Assembly (NCBI GenBank): GCA_021789735.1
Contig: JAJYJB010000001.1
Coordinates: 1 to 62,391 of the forward strand
Source of the DNA: Nitrospirota bacterium
GTDB taxonomy: Bacteria; Nitrospirota; Thermodesulfovibrionia; Thermodesulfovibrionales; JdFR-88
DNA length: 62,391 bases
Direction: 5' to 3'
Shown here one piece after another: positions 49,582-58,025 of the stretch; the first letter of the stretch is position 1; each line of letters begins with the position of its first letter. The translations under genes and the position numbers were made by a program. The notes beneath the pieces were generated by a model. It worked only from the letters and a program-made list of their open reading frames with translations, had not been told where the DNA came from and did no database searches.

Positions 49582-50874
49582 ATGACGTCCAGAGCAAAAA
49601 AAAACAGAAAGAACAAAAGGCGCCTGAAAAAACCGGGGTGCATGATGGCGGCGGCCTTTTTGTCCCTGGCGTTCTTCTTTTCCTTCGGCGGTGAGTCCAT
49701 GGGCGCCTTGCGGCCTTACCATGCGCCGATAGATTATGTCCCCGCAAGCTGGATATTGCGGCCCCCGGAGCGGCTTGTGGCCACCCTGAAACCGCGTCTT
49801 GATTTCGATGGGGAGGTTTTTGGCGAGGACATAAGGACCCCGCTGGAAGCCCAGGCGCCCCCAGGCCTCAGTCCGCCCCCCGCCTCGAATTCATACGGTA
49901 ACGCGGCTTCCGCTGTCCTTTCAGGGGAGAAAGGGCCGGAGGAGGATGGCGCAGGCTGGGCGGCAGGACAGACGCTTGCGGACAGGGAGTCCTTGTGGAT
50001 GGAGAAGGCGCAAGGCCTTTCTCCTGGGCCGCATCCCGATTACGATTCGGGGCAGGGCGCGGCCGCTCCATGGGCGGAGGGGCCGGACAACGGGAACGCG
50101 GCGGGCCAGAAAACGTGGAGGCTTTCAGACGAAGACAGCATTTTCTACAGTCTTGACGGGAACTATGGCTTCCCCTGCGGCAGACAGATGGACGGAGGGT
50201 TGGAGTACTACAGTTTCAATACAGTCTGGCGGTATGAGACTACCAGGCTGTCCCCCGTCGTGCTGGACGCCCAGACCACGGACGGCTATCTCCCCGGCAA
50301 CACTATCCCCCTTGGTTTCCAGCTCACGGCGCACGCCAATGTAAAAAAGGCCTCCATCTCCGGAAACTATTCGATGAACACCGGTTCCAGCGACCTGGAC
50401 AGCATGACCCCGGTTGTTCACCAGTTCGGAGGCGATCTTGGATACAAACTGGCCCGGCAAGTGGATGTGAGCGGGGCGGTCACATATACGGTAAGCGATT
50501 TTACGCCAAACGACGGGCAGGTCTACCAGGGAGGGATCGACTGGAGGCCTTCGGTTGCCGATGCGGTCGCCAGCGAGATAAAGCTCACGGACTCCGGGTA
50601 CGGCCGGAGCTACGAGGTGTTCACCGGGTTTCAGCGGAGGCTTGCGCCCGCCGAAAGCTTTTCCTTTAATTCCGATTTCAACCGGGACCTGTACCATTTT
50701 GTCCATGAGCATTTCTCGTTGGCATACGCCTGGAGATGGGGCAAGTACTTCTTCCACGCCGCACTGGGGACCACCATAGACGAGCCCCCCGTGCCGGGCG
50801 AAATGCTCATCGGCAGGACATGCACCGTCGGCATTACAAGGACTTTCGGGGTGCCGGTAGCGGGTATTTTTTAG
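49582..50874 (+). CDS. putative outer-membrane beta-barrel protein, function unknown
   Basis: 430 residues. A basic N-terminus and hydrophobic stretch (about 22-45, AAAFLSLAFFFSFGG) form a signal sequence. Residues about 90-190 are low-complexity (Pro, Gly, Ala, Glu), and the last 240 show alternating polar/aromatic strands such as GLEYYSFNTVWRYETTRLS, YELARQVDVSGAVTYTVSDF-like segments and a final strand ending in Phe (VGITRTFGVPVAGIF), as in many barrel proteins. No family was recognised. It is divergent from thiD and tail-to-tail with the PEPCK-like gene. Confidence 0.6.
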   Translation: MTSRAKKNRKNKRRLKKPGCMMAAAFLSLAFFFSFGGESMGALRPYHAPIDYVPASWILRPPERLVATLKPRLDFDGEVFGEDIRTPLEAQAPPGLSPPPASNSYGNAASAVLSGEKGPEEDGAGWAAGQTLADRESLWMEKAQGLSPGPHPDYDSGQGAAAPWAEGPDNGNAAGQKTWRLSDEDSIFYSLDGNYGFPCGRQMDGGLEYYSFNTVWRYETTRLSPVVLDAQTTDGYLPGNTIPLGFQLTAHANVKKASISGNYSMNTGSSDLDSMTPVVHQFGGDLGYKLARQVDVSGAVTYTVSDFTPNDGQVYQGGIDWRPSVADAVASEIKLTDSGYGRSYEVFTGFQRRLAPAESFSFNSDFNRDLYHFVHEHFSLAYAWRWGKYFFHAALGTTIDEPPVPGEMLIGRTCTVGITRTFGVPVAGIF

Positions 50875-50900
50875 ACCCTGATTGACAGTCCGGCGAAGTG

Positions 50901-52676
50901 TCAGCTTTTCATGCTGCGCACGATCTGAAGAAGCCCCTTGGAAGCGGCCCTTGGCCCTGCATGCTCAAACCCCTTTATGCCAAGCCTTGTGCGTATCTGC
51001 CCGACCCTGACACCCGTGCCGAACATGCGGCCAAAATAGAGCTCCGCCTGATTTTCGTGAATGTCCCTTCTCTGTGGAGCGCCGAAGGGGTTGGCGAAAT
51101 AGGTGTGAACGAGCCCGTTCTCATCGGTTGTGCCCTTTGCCAGCCTGGCCCCGCTGCGGAACACCTCCAGGGCCTCTTCGGCAGAGCCAAAGAACTCGAC
51201 CGCCGGATGTTCTTCGTCTATCTGCTCATAGTTGTTGGCATACAACAGGAGGTTGACCGGATACCCCCTGACAATATGGCTGTATCTGGCCACCGGGATT
51301 ATGAGCCTTGCGTTGGTTTTGTCCGGGTTCATGAAGATGGACCTGTCTATCTCCTCATAGGCGTACCCGGCCTCCAGGTCGTCAAGCCGCACGAACGCTC
51401 CCGTCTCCGTCCCATATCCGGAGACCCTCCCCATGGGATCCAGGCCAAGCGAGCCCATGTCGTCAAAGATTATCTTCAGGTCGCATATGTCCTCCGTGTT
51501 TAGCGTGCGGAAGGCCTCTATGGTTTCGGATTTGCCCGCTCCGCTGTCGCCCACGATAACTATGTTGGCCTGGCTGCCGTCCTTCAGTTTTATGTGCACC
51601 ATGGCGCCGTGCACGGGCAGCCTGCCTCTTTTGAGCATGCAGATGTTGTGAAGGGTGAGGGCCATCTTCTTGAAATAACCGAAATAGTCCACTTCTTCCG
51701 AGTGCCTCACGAGGCCGGTCATGATACCGTTGTCCCTGTCCTCGTAGAACAGGGTCTCGGGGCCCATGCCCTGCCCCGTAAGCCCGAACACCATTATCAG
51801 GTCCGGCTTCTGCCCGCGGATATCTTCGTATCTTGCCGTCTCGAACAGGTTCGAAAGCGACAGGGCAAGAGATATGAAGTCCTGGTGGAAAAAGATAAAG
51901 GCCGTTAGCTCCCCGACCTTTACCGGATAGCAGAACCACTCTGACGGGTCTATGCGGAGCACGTCCGGCGCAAGGCTGCCGGTCTCCTCGAAGGCGCCTT
52001 TTCTCTTGTTGGAGCGGGGGTAAAGGATAACTGGAGGGTTCACAAGGGAGAGCCTGATGAACGGCACCTGTGAAAGGCTGCTGTAAAGGGCGGGACACAT
52101 CCAGTCCACCTGCTCTATGAGCATCCCCATGTTGGCCCCTGAGGGCAGCTGCCTGTAGACCCTCGGGTTGTCCCCCGTTATGTTGGCTGCTATCTGCCTG
52201 TAGACATAAAGCACCAGGTTCTTGAACTCTTCGTTCGATTTTATCAACTGGACCCCGTGAAGTCTGCTGTTGGTGGCCTCCTGTCTTTTGGGGGCCTCAA
52301 GATACAAAAAACGCTCGAAGCGGCGCCAGAAATTGTAAAGCTCCTCAACGAACTCGTGGAGCTCCTCCCTTCGTGAGAGCGCCGGCCCGAAATCAACGTT
52401 CATGGACGTTATCTCCGCCGGGGTGTAGCTTGCGAGCAGCCGGAGAAGGTTTACCATCTGGACTGGAAGGTCGCCCCTCTTTGTGCCGGGCAGGGTCTCC
52501 AGGAGGAAAGCAAAGAGTGAGCTGCCCTTGGCCGCGGTCTTTTCAATAAAGCGTTCCATAATGTCTGAAAACAGAGGGCTCTTCAGGAGTTTTTCCGGCG
52601 TGTCGCAGTACACGCGGGCATAATCCATGATGACTTTGTTGCGGGTGATGATATAGGGTTTTTTAACGGAGATCAT
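50901..52676 (-). CDS. PEPCK/HPr-kinase-like P-loop protein
   Basis: 591 residues with no signal sequence. The C-terminal half has the PEP-carboxykinase/HPr-kinase type P-loop VGDSGAGKSETIEAFR (376-390) followed by IIFDDMGSLGLD, where DDxG fits the kinase-2 metal site, and AYEEIDRSIFMNPDKTNARL. The N-terminal 350 residues are mostly helical and unrecognised (MDYARVYCDTPEKLLKSPLF). I do not see the oxaloacetate-binding motifs of true PEPCK, so a protein or small-molecule kinase, or a regulatory GTP/ATP switch, is equally possible. Leaderless-type promoter directly upstream. Confidence 0.7.
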   Translation of the reverse strand: MISVKKPYIITRNKVIMDYARVYCDTPEKLLKSPLFSDIMERFIEKTAAKGSSLFAFLLETLPGTKRGDLPVQMVNLLRLLASYTPAEITSMNVDFGPALSRREELHEFVEELYNFWRRFERFLYLEAPKRQEATNSRLHGVQLIKSNEEFKNLVLYVYRQIAANITGDNPRVYRQLPSGANMGMLIEQVDWMCPALYSSLSQVPFIRLSLVNPPVILYPRSNKRKGAFEETGSLAPDVLRIDPSEWFCYPVKVGELTAFIFFHQDFISLALSLSNLFETARYEDIRGQKPDLIMVFGLTGQGMGPETLFYEDRDNGIMTGLVRHSEEVDYFGYFKKMALTLHNICMLKRGRLPVHGAMVHIKLKDGSQANIVIVGDSGAGKSETIEAFRTLNTEDICDLKIIFDDMGSLGLDPMGRVSGYGTETGAFVRLDDLEAGYAYEEIDRSIFMNPDKTNARLIIPVARYSHIVRGYPVNLLLYANNYEQIDEEHPAVEFFGSAEEALEVFRSGARLAKGTTDENGLVHTYFANPFGAPQRRDIHENQAELYFGRMFGTGVRVGQIRTRLGIKGFEHAGPRAASKGLLQIVRSMKS

Positions 52677-52683
52677 CCTTTTT

Positions 52684-52689
52684 ATTATA
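52684..52689 (-). promoter_or_regulatory. TATAAT box 7 bases before the PEPCK-like start
   Basis: A perfect TATAAT on the minus strand, followed by AAAAAGG and the ATG at 52676. The AAAAAGG could also be a weak ribosome-binding site, but transcription would begin at or inside it. It lies just past the ACT gene terminator. Confidence 0.5.
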
Positions 52690-52702
52690 AGTTTTTTCTT
52701 TT

Positions 52703-52746
52703 AAAAAATAAAAAAACCCTGGCAGGCCTTTTTTGAAGGCCGTGCC
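52703..52746 (-). terminator. rho-independent terminator of the ACT gene
   Basis: On the minus strand GGCA-C-GGCCTT pairs with AAGGCC-TGCC (52746-52721, one bulge), followed by AGGG and T7-A-T6. It insulates the PEPCK-like gene from the ACT gene. Confidence 0.8.
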
Positions 52747-52798
52747 GTGCCGGTGCGGGGCGTGCAAAAAGGCAAAAAAAGCGGAGCTTGGCCCCGGA

Positions 52799-53212
52799 CT
52801 ATTTTTTCTTCCCGCCGGCCGAAAGCGCCTTAAGGGCCGCCTTGTTGTCTGACGTGCTGAATATCGCCGTAGAGGTGCGGCCGGAGGAGGCGGTGCCGTA
52901 CATGTATGAGATATCTATCCCGGCGGCAGCCAGGGCGCTTGTGACCTTGTCCAGCTCTCCGGCCTTGTTTGGCATCTCTGCGGCTATTGCGTCTTCGGTC
53001 CCGGCCTTGATGCCCATTTTGGCAAGCTCCCTTCTGGCCGTTGGCGGCGCGTCCACTGCAAGGTCCACGTAGGCCGTGTTGTCCCACCTGTACGCGCACA
53101 TTGCGGTGATGTTTACCCTGGCCTTCGCCAGCGCCTGGGTTATCTGGGCAAGGAGCCCGGGCCTGTCCTCGGTGCTGAAGCTCAGAAGCCTTGTCTTTGT
53201 TGCGTTTGCCAT
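52799..53212 (-). CDS. tandem ACT-domain protein
   Basis: 137 residues. Two ACT-like units: RLLSFSTEDRPGLLAQITQALAKARVNITAMCAYRWDNTAYVDLAV (about 8-55, split here as a description of strand-helix-strand order) and a second from about 80 with MPNKAGELDKVTSALAAAGIDISYMYGT, the usual DRPG/NKAGEL ligand-binding turns. Stand-alone ACT proteins sense amino acids. AAGGGGG before the ATG is a good ribosome-binding site and TAGAAT lies about 25 bases upstream. The C-terminus ends GGKKK. Confidence 0.88.
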   Translation of the reverse strand: MANATKTRLLSFSTEDRPGLLAQITQALAKARVNITAMCAYRWDNTAYVDLAVDAPPTARRELAKMGIKAGTEDAIAAEMPNKAGELDKVTSALAAAGIDISYMYGTASSGRTSTAIFSTSDNKAALKALSAGGKKK

Positions 53213-53379
53213 ATCGCGGCCCCCTTTTTCTTAGATTCTATGCTGCAGGCGGGGGGGATGCAAACGTTTGCCTTAAATTTTTTTTGGTTCTTCAATGAAT
53301 GCGGCAAACGGCTGTCGCCGCGCCATGTCGTAAGGGTCGCGGCGGCCACTGCTTTTTTGCCTCACATCACCCGCTCCCG

Positions 53380-53408
53380 AAATAAAATAAAAAACCCCGT
53401 ATCGGGGT
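53380..53408 (-). terminator. terminator after the PilZ gene
   Basis: ACCCCG-ATA-CGGGGT on the minus strand (53408-53394) followed by TTTTTATTTTATTT. It lies about 60 bases after the PilZ gene stop. The rest of 53213-53466 shows no gene. Confidence 0.8.
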
Positions 53409-53466
53409 GCGGTGGGGGCCCCCCACATTAAGAGGGCCACGCGGATCCTGGCCAGGAAGGACTTTT

Positions 53467-54576
53467 TTATATTCCGGCTTTTCGGGCCCCGTATTGGGAA
53501 AGCAGGGCAGCGATCTCTTTTTCCCTGCTCATTATATAGGTGGCGATGCGGTCAATGTCTTTCGGATGAGCGCCCAGCTGGACGTTGTAGCGGTATGTCG
53601 AGGCCACTGCCCTCTGATGCATTATTTTCCCGTAGCTCAGGACGGTGCCCATTTTTTCAGGCAGGACGATGGTAAACAGCCGCACGTCATCCACGCTGAA
53701 TTCGAGAGGGGTTTCAAAGCACATGCCGCCAAGGCTGATGTCAACGATCCTGCAAACGGTCGTAGGCTCGTCTTTCCGCAGCGTATAAACCATGGCCGGC
53801 TTCATGATGTTTGGCTCAACGCGAACGTTCTTTCTCGTTTCCACGATCAGCGCGCCCGGCAGGGCCACCAGCAATTTATCCGCCAGGCCCGCTTTGAGCA
53901 CGGTCGAGACGATATTGAAATTGTCACTCCGGTGTGTCAGGCCTATGTTGATCCGGGCGTCCTTTTTCAATATTCCGGGGAAAACGGGCGATGAAAACCT
54001 GTGGAGGATCATTCCGCCGTCATTGAAGGCCTCAATGTAGCACAGCCCCCTGGCCGTAACCGGCTCCCCGTGTTCCAGTATCTGCATGGAAACGATCATC
54101 GGGACGCCTGCCCGGAAAATATATTCGATCACCTGTTTGATCCGGACCGGGTCCGTTATGGGCGCTTCGTTCCGGACAGCTTCGATCTTTACGCCGCTGG
54201 CCTGGCTGTCTGTCATGGCCGGGGCGGGCCTGGAATGGCATTCAAGCGCGTTTTTTGCGATAAAGTTGATGACCTCCCGTATTTCGGATACCTCTGTTTT
54301 CTTTATGTTGAGGATCAGCGCGTTGTACCTCTTGAGCTGGTCATCGATTATCGTGGGCTCCGGCGAGATCAGTACGAAGGGCCCGAGCACGCCCTTTGAC
54401 TTGGCCGTCGCCAGAAACTCGATGTAATCTTCCGGAAGCCCCATGACGGCCATATCGCCGGGGACGGCTTTTTGAAGGAATTCTTCCTGGATATTCACAG
54501 GCGGACAGACCTCGAGATCGAATTTCCCGCCCGGGAAAAAAGTATCCGCCAGGGGCTTTGTTGTCCATATCTTCAT
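53467..54576 (-). CDS. PilZ-domain protein (c-di-GMP effector candidate)
   Basis: 369 residues. The C-terminal third (about 255-360) is a PilZ domain: ETRKNVRVEPN near 260 stands for the RxxxR motif and CRIVDISLGGMCFET for (D/N)xSxxG. The middle (about 150-250) looks like a YcgR-like or PilZN-type domain (GLCYIEAFNDGGMILHRF). The N-terminal 110 residues resemble a degenerate receiver (VLGPFVLISPEPTIID). It should bind c-di-GMP and adjust surface behaviour. It follows the HD-GYP gene by 76 bases on the same strand. Confidence 0.82.
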   Translation of the reverse strand: MKIWTTKPLADTFFPGGKFDLEVCPPVNIQEEFLQKAVPGDMAVMGLPEDYIEFLATAKSKGVLGPFVLISPEPTIIDDQLKRYNALILNIKKTEVSEIREVINFIAKNALECHSRPAPAMTDSQASGVKIEAVRNEAPITDPVRIKQVIEYIFRAGVPMIVSMQILEHGEPVTARGLCYIEAFNDGGMILHRFSSPVFPGILKKDARINIGLTHRSDNFNIVSTVLKAGLADKLLVALPGALIVETRKNVRVEPNIMKPAMVYTLRKDEPTTVCRIVDISLGGMCFETPLEFSVDDVRLFTIVLPEKMGTVLSYGKIMHQRAVASTYRYNVQLGAHPKDIDRIATYIMSREKEIAALLSQYGARKAGI

Positions 54577-54652
54577 TTTTTATTGCCTCGTATCAGGCGG
54601 CCTCCGAAAACCGTAAGTGGCGCCAGGGCCGTTTTTCTATGACTACAATAGC

Positions 54653-57187
54653 TCAGCACGGACTTGTTGACAACATTTTTAAAAATACATCCACGATTTC
54701 CGGGTCAAAGTGCTGCCCTGCCAATGAGCGGAGGTGCCCGATCACCAGATCTTCGGGCCAGGCTTTTCTATACGGCCTGTCGGAGCTAAGCGCGTCCCAT
54801 ACGTCAACCACCGCGAATATGCGGGCGGGAAGGGGTATCTTCCTGCCTTTCAGCCCGACCGGGTATCCGGTGCCGTCCCACTTCTCATGATGATAATAAG
54901 GGATCGAGAGGGCGGGCTCCAGGTAGGGTATGGGGGAGAGCAGGTCGAAGGCGATCTCGGGATGTCTTTTCATGACGGCCCACTCTTCGGCCGTCAACGG
55001 GCCGGGCTTAAGGAGTATCCTGTCCGGCACGCCGAGCTTGCCGATATCGTGCAGCAGCGCGCCGCGCCGTATGTGCGCCAGTTCTTCATCCTTGATCCCG
55101 AAGGCCTCCGCTATCTTGAGCGTCATTACGGTGACCCTCTGGGAGTGGCCTTCCGTTTCGGAGTCCCTGTAGTCAAGGGCCCTTGACCACCCCTCTATGG
55201 TAGTGTCGTAGGCCATCATCAGTTCGTTGTGGGATTTTTGCAGCGCCTCGAACACCAATGAATTGTCGATCGCGATGGCCCCCTGCTTCGCTAGCGAGTC
55301 CAGGAATTCAAGCCATTCCTCATCGGGGGCAAGCGGTGAGCGGTGGAAGATCTCGAGGACCCCCCTTATCTGCCCTTTTGCTATGAGCGGCACGCCAAAG
55401 TACGCCTTGAACCCTTCCCTGGAGACAAGAAAGGTCTGAGGGAAATTGTGCTCCCTGCCCGTGAGGTATTCGCAGTTGGCCTCAAAGATGTCCGGGAAGA
55501 TAAAATTTTTCCGCTGGAGCACTATCTGCCCCGCGCAGCTGTCTCCGGCCTTGAGCTTCACGTGTCTTATCCCTTCCGTAAGGAAGCCTTTGCTTGCGGC
55601 ATGCTCCAGGACCATCATGCGGGGATTAAGCAGGAGTATATCGGCCGCATCCACTTTCAGCTTCGAAAGGATCTCATCGATAAACAGTTCAAGGATGGTC
55701 TGCAGGTCCAGATTGCCGGCTATGGCCGAATCTATCTTCCGCAGCGCATTTATCCTCTCAAGCTGGTTCTTTATTTTTTCTTCCGTGCGCTTCCTTTCGG
55801 TGATGTCCTTGGCAACGTGTATTACGCCGGCAAACTGTCCGCTGGCATCGAACCTCGGGGCCGTGGAGACCTCCAGAAACATGTTCAAATGTGGCTCATA
55901 AAGCTCTGAGGCCGCGTGGCGCAAGGTCCTTAGCGTTTCCCTGGACGGGCACTCGTCAGGCGGACAGGGTCTCCCGTGGTAATACTCATGGCATTTGACG
56001 GCGGCCCCGCCCCGGTCCTTTTCCAAAAGTGCGGGGTCCGGCAGGCCCAGGATTCTTACGGCTGCCTTGTTTGCCCGTATTATATTGAAGTCCCTGTCAT
56101 GGATGGTGATCATCTCCGTCATCTGGTTGAACGTGTCCTCCCAGTCGTGCATGGACTGGAATACCTGGTCTTCCATCCGTACCCGGTCCGTTATGTTCTC
56201 AAGGAGAGACAGCATTGCCGTGATGACGCCTTTTTCATCCCTTACCGGCGACACGGCCAGGCTCAGGTCAACGTGGCAGCCGTCCTTTTTTCTCCTTTTG
56301 ACCTTGAGGCCCGTTATGGTCTTCCCGTCCCTGATCATGCCCAGGTGTTTTTCAAATTCTTCCCGCTTGTCTTCAGGGACGATGGGGTTCACCAGCCCGA
56401 CCGCTTCAGCCTCTTTCCAGCCGAAGATGCGTTCGGCGGCAGGGTTCCATGAAGTGATAACGCCGTCAAGCGTAAGGGTCATGATCGCAAGAGGCGAGGC
56501 GTCCACCAGGGATTTTAGTGTCTCTGCGGTCTTGTGGAACGCCATTTCGAATTTTCTGCGGGTGGTCCGGTCCCTGACCACCTCTATGCCCGCCGTGGCC
56601 CTTCCGTCGGGACCTTTGAGGGGCGAGGCCGTGATCTCCAGGTATTTCATGCCGCCGCCTGTCCCTATTTCCCGCAGCGCCCGGTGGACCTTGCCGTCCT
56701 TGAAGGCCATCTCCAACTGGCAGTCCCCGCATATGCCTTTTTTATTTTCGTATGCCTCGTAACAGTATTTGCCCTTCTGCACACCGATCATGTCAAGGGC
56801 GGCCTTGTTCTGGTAAATTATTTTGTAATCGGTGTCCTGTATTGTAATGGCATCGCCAATGGCCGAGAGTATGGCCTCGGATTTGGCCAGGTCTTCTTTC
56901 AGGGCCTTATTTGTTTTGATCAGGTCTGACTCGAATCTGGACCGTCTGAAGACAAACAGATATATGGCAGCGGAGGAAACGGCGAGCGCAAGAAGATCAA
57001 GCGGAACAAGGGAGGCCGCGGAGACCACGGCTTGTTGCCCCTTGAGCGCATGCAGGGCCAGTATGACAAGAAACCCGGCAGCGGCCATGGCAGCAAGGAG
57101 TATAAGCGCCAGAAGTGGTTTGCCAGGGCGTAAAAATTTCCGGCTCAACAGGGGGCGTAAACTGTTGCGGTTCAAAAAGGTGGCCAT
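54653..57187 (-). CDS. PAS-GAF-HD-GYP c-di-GMP phosphodiesterase
   Basis: 844 residues. Two N-terminal membrane helices (about 26-46 and 58-80) with almost no loop, then three PAS domains (about 105-215, 220-340, 345-465), a GAF domain (about 485-640) and an HD-GYP domain (about 650-840). Catalytic residues are in ALLHDIGKLGVPD, HHEKWDGTGYP (HD-GYP signature GYP) and FAVVDVWDALSSDRPYR. A cysteine pair in the first PAS (CYEAYENKKGICGDC) suggests metal or redox sensing. It hydrolyses c-di-GMP, with the PilZ gene directly downstream as a probable effector. Confidence 0.93.
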   Translation of the reverse strand: MATFLNRNSLRPLLSRKFLRPGKPLLALILLAAMAAAGFLVILALHALKGQQAVVSAASLVPLDLLALAVSSAAIYLFVFRRSRFESDLIKTNKALKEDLAKSEAILSAIGDAITIQDTDYKIIYQNKAALDMIGVQKGKYCYEAYENKKGICGDCQLEMAFKDGKVHRALREIGTGGGMKYLEITASPLKGPDGRATAGIEVVRDRTTRRKFEMAFHKTAETLKSLVDASPLAIMTLTLDGVITSWNPAAERIFGWKEAEAVGLVNPIVPEDKREEFEKHLGMIRDGKTITGLKVKRRKKDGCHVDLSLAVSPVRDEKGVITAMLSLLENITDRVRMEDQVFQSMHDWEDTFNQMTEMITIHDRDFNIIRANKAAVRILGLPDPALLEKDRGGAAVKCHEYYHGRPCPPDECPSRETLRTLRHAASELYEPHLNMFLEVSTAPRFDASGQFAGVIHVAKDITERKRTEEKIKNQLERINALRKIDSAIAGNLDLQTILELFIDEILSKLKVDAADILLLNPRMMVLEHAASKGFLTEGIRHVKLKAGDSCAGQIVLQRKNFIFPDIFEANCEYLTGREHNFPQTFLVSREGFKAYFGVPLIAKGQIRGVLEIFHRSPLAPDEEWLEFLDSLAKQGAIAIDNSLVFEALQKSHNELMMAYDTTIEGWSRALDYRDSETEGHSQRVTVMTLKIAEAFGIKDEELAHIRRGALLHDIGKLGVPDRILLKPGPLTAEEWAVMKRHPEIAFDLLSPIPYLEPALSIPYYHHEKWDGTGYPVGLKGRKIPLPARIFAVVDVWDALSSDRPYRKAWPEDLVIGHLRSLAGQHFDPEIVDVFLKMLSTSPC

Positions 57188-57295
57188 GCTAGGCTAAAGG
57201 AAATGCAGAGTTCCTTTTTTGTAGATGCACCATTGGTATTTATTATAACAAATGCTTTTTTTATTTATATCAAGATATTTTTCGGGATTTTTTTT

Positions 57296-57742
57296 ATGAG
57301 TGAGATTGATGACATTTACGATCTCAGGCGCTTTATCCAGGCGCAGGACGGGGTCTATCAGGAGGTCCTTGCCGAGCTGCGCGCCGGGCGGAAACGGGGC
57401 CACTGGATGTGGTTCATATTCCCGCAGATCAGGGGGCTTGGCCAAAGCGGGATGGCCAGGCGGTTTGCCATTTCAGGGCGGCGGGAGGCGGCGGCTTACC
57501 TGGGCCATGGCGTACTTGGGGCAAGGCTGAGGCAATGCACACGGATAGTCCTGGACGTGCCCGGACGGACCGCGGAGCAGATCTTTTATTATCCAGACAA
57601 CCTTAAGTTCCGCTCTTCGATGACGCTGTTCATGAATGCTGCCGGGGACAACCGGATATTCAAGGACGCCATTCAAAAATATTTTGGCGGGGAGCCCGAT
57701 GCGCTGACACTGGAGGTCCTGAGGCAGGAGGACGCGGAATGA
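57296..57742 (+). CDS. DUF1810 family protein
   Basis: 148 residues from the ATG at 57296 (MSEIDDIYDLRRFIQAQ), the family's usual start; the frame upstream encodes a hydrophobic, AT-rich stretch that is part of the promoter region. Family landmarks are GRKRGHWMWFIFPQIRGLGQS, YYLGH-like AYLGHGVLGARLRQC and IFYYPDNLKFRSSMTLF. The family's function is not established; some members sit near ADP-ribose or NAD metabolism. It is divergent from the HD-GYP gene, with an AT-rich gap holding TATAAT-like boxes. Confidence 0.88.
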   Translation: MSEIDDIYDLRRFIQAQDGVYQEVLAELRAGRKRGHWMWFIFPQIRGLGQSGMARRFAISGRREAAAYLGHGVLGARLRQCTRIVLDVPGRTAEQIFYYPDNLKFRSSMTLFMNAAGDNRIFKDAIQKYFGGEPDALTLEVLRQEDAE

Positions 57743-57810
57743 TGACGGCGCCGGTATTCGCCTGGACCTGGCTTTTTTGTGCCCTGGCCCTGGCGGTTTC
57801 GTGCCCCTAA
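57739..57810 (+). CDS. possible 23-residue membrane peptide
   Basis: The ATG at 57739 overlaps the DUF1810 stop (ATGA) and has GGAGGA upstream. It encodes [20 protein letters not shown] and ends SCP. One hydrophobic helix with a lipobox-like end. It could be a small membrane protein or the first codons of a gene truncated at the leuA junction. No homologue recognised. Confidence 0.3.
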   Translation: MMTAPVFAWTWLFCALALAVSCP

Positions 57811-58025
57811 AGCTCCGGCCTTAGCGCGCCGCCCTGGGTCTTTTTCGCGGCCAGCTTGTTAAGCGCGTTCACATAAGCCTTGGCGGCGGCAACTATGATG
57901 TCCGTGTCCGCACCCTGGCCGCGGACGCTCTTTCCGTCCTCTTCCAGGGTCACGAAGACCTCCCCGATAGCGTCCATGCCGCCGGTGATGCTTTTCACCT
58001 GCTTCGATGCCTCGCTTTTTTTTAA
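57807..58025 (-). pseudogene. leuA: 3' remnant of leuA (2-isopropylmalate synthase)
   Basis: The minus strand encodes [20 protein letters not shown], then [21 protein letters not shown] and a basic tail. This is the end of the LeuA C-terminal allosteric dimer domain. A full protein has about 510 residues; only about the last 65-70 remain. In-frame upstream reading meets a TAA at 58026-58028 after an AAAAAA stretch, and the catalytic barrel is absent. The deletion or insertion junction therefore lies between about 58000 and 58025. Confidence 0.8.

Noticed and set aside
57807..57998. 63-codon GTG-started gene as an independent small protein
   Set aside because: The sequence is the conserved end of LeuA, so a truncated gene is far more likely than a functional small protein.
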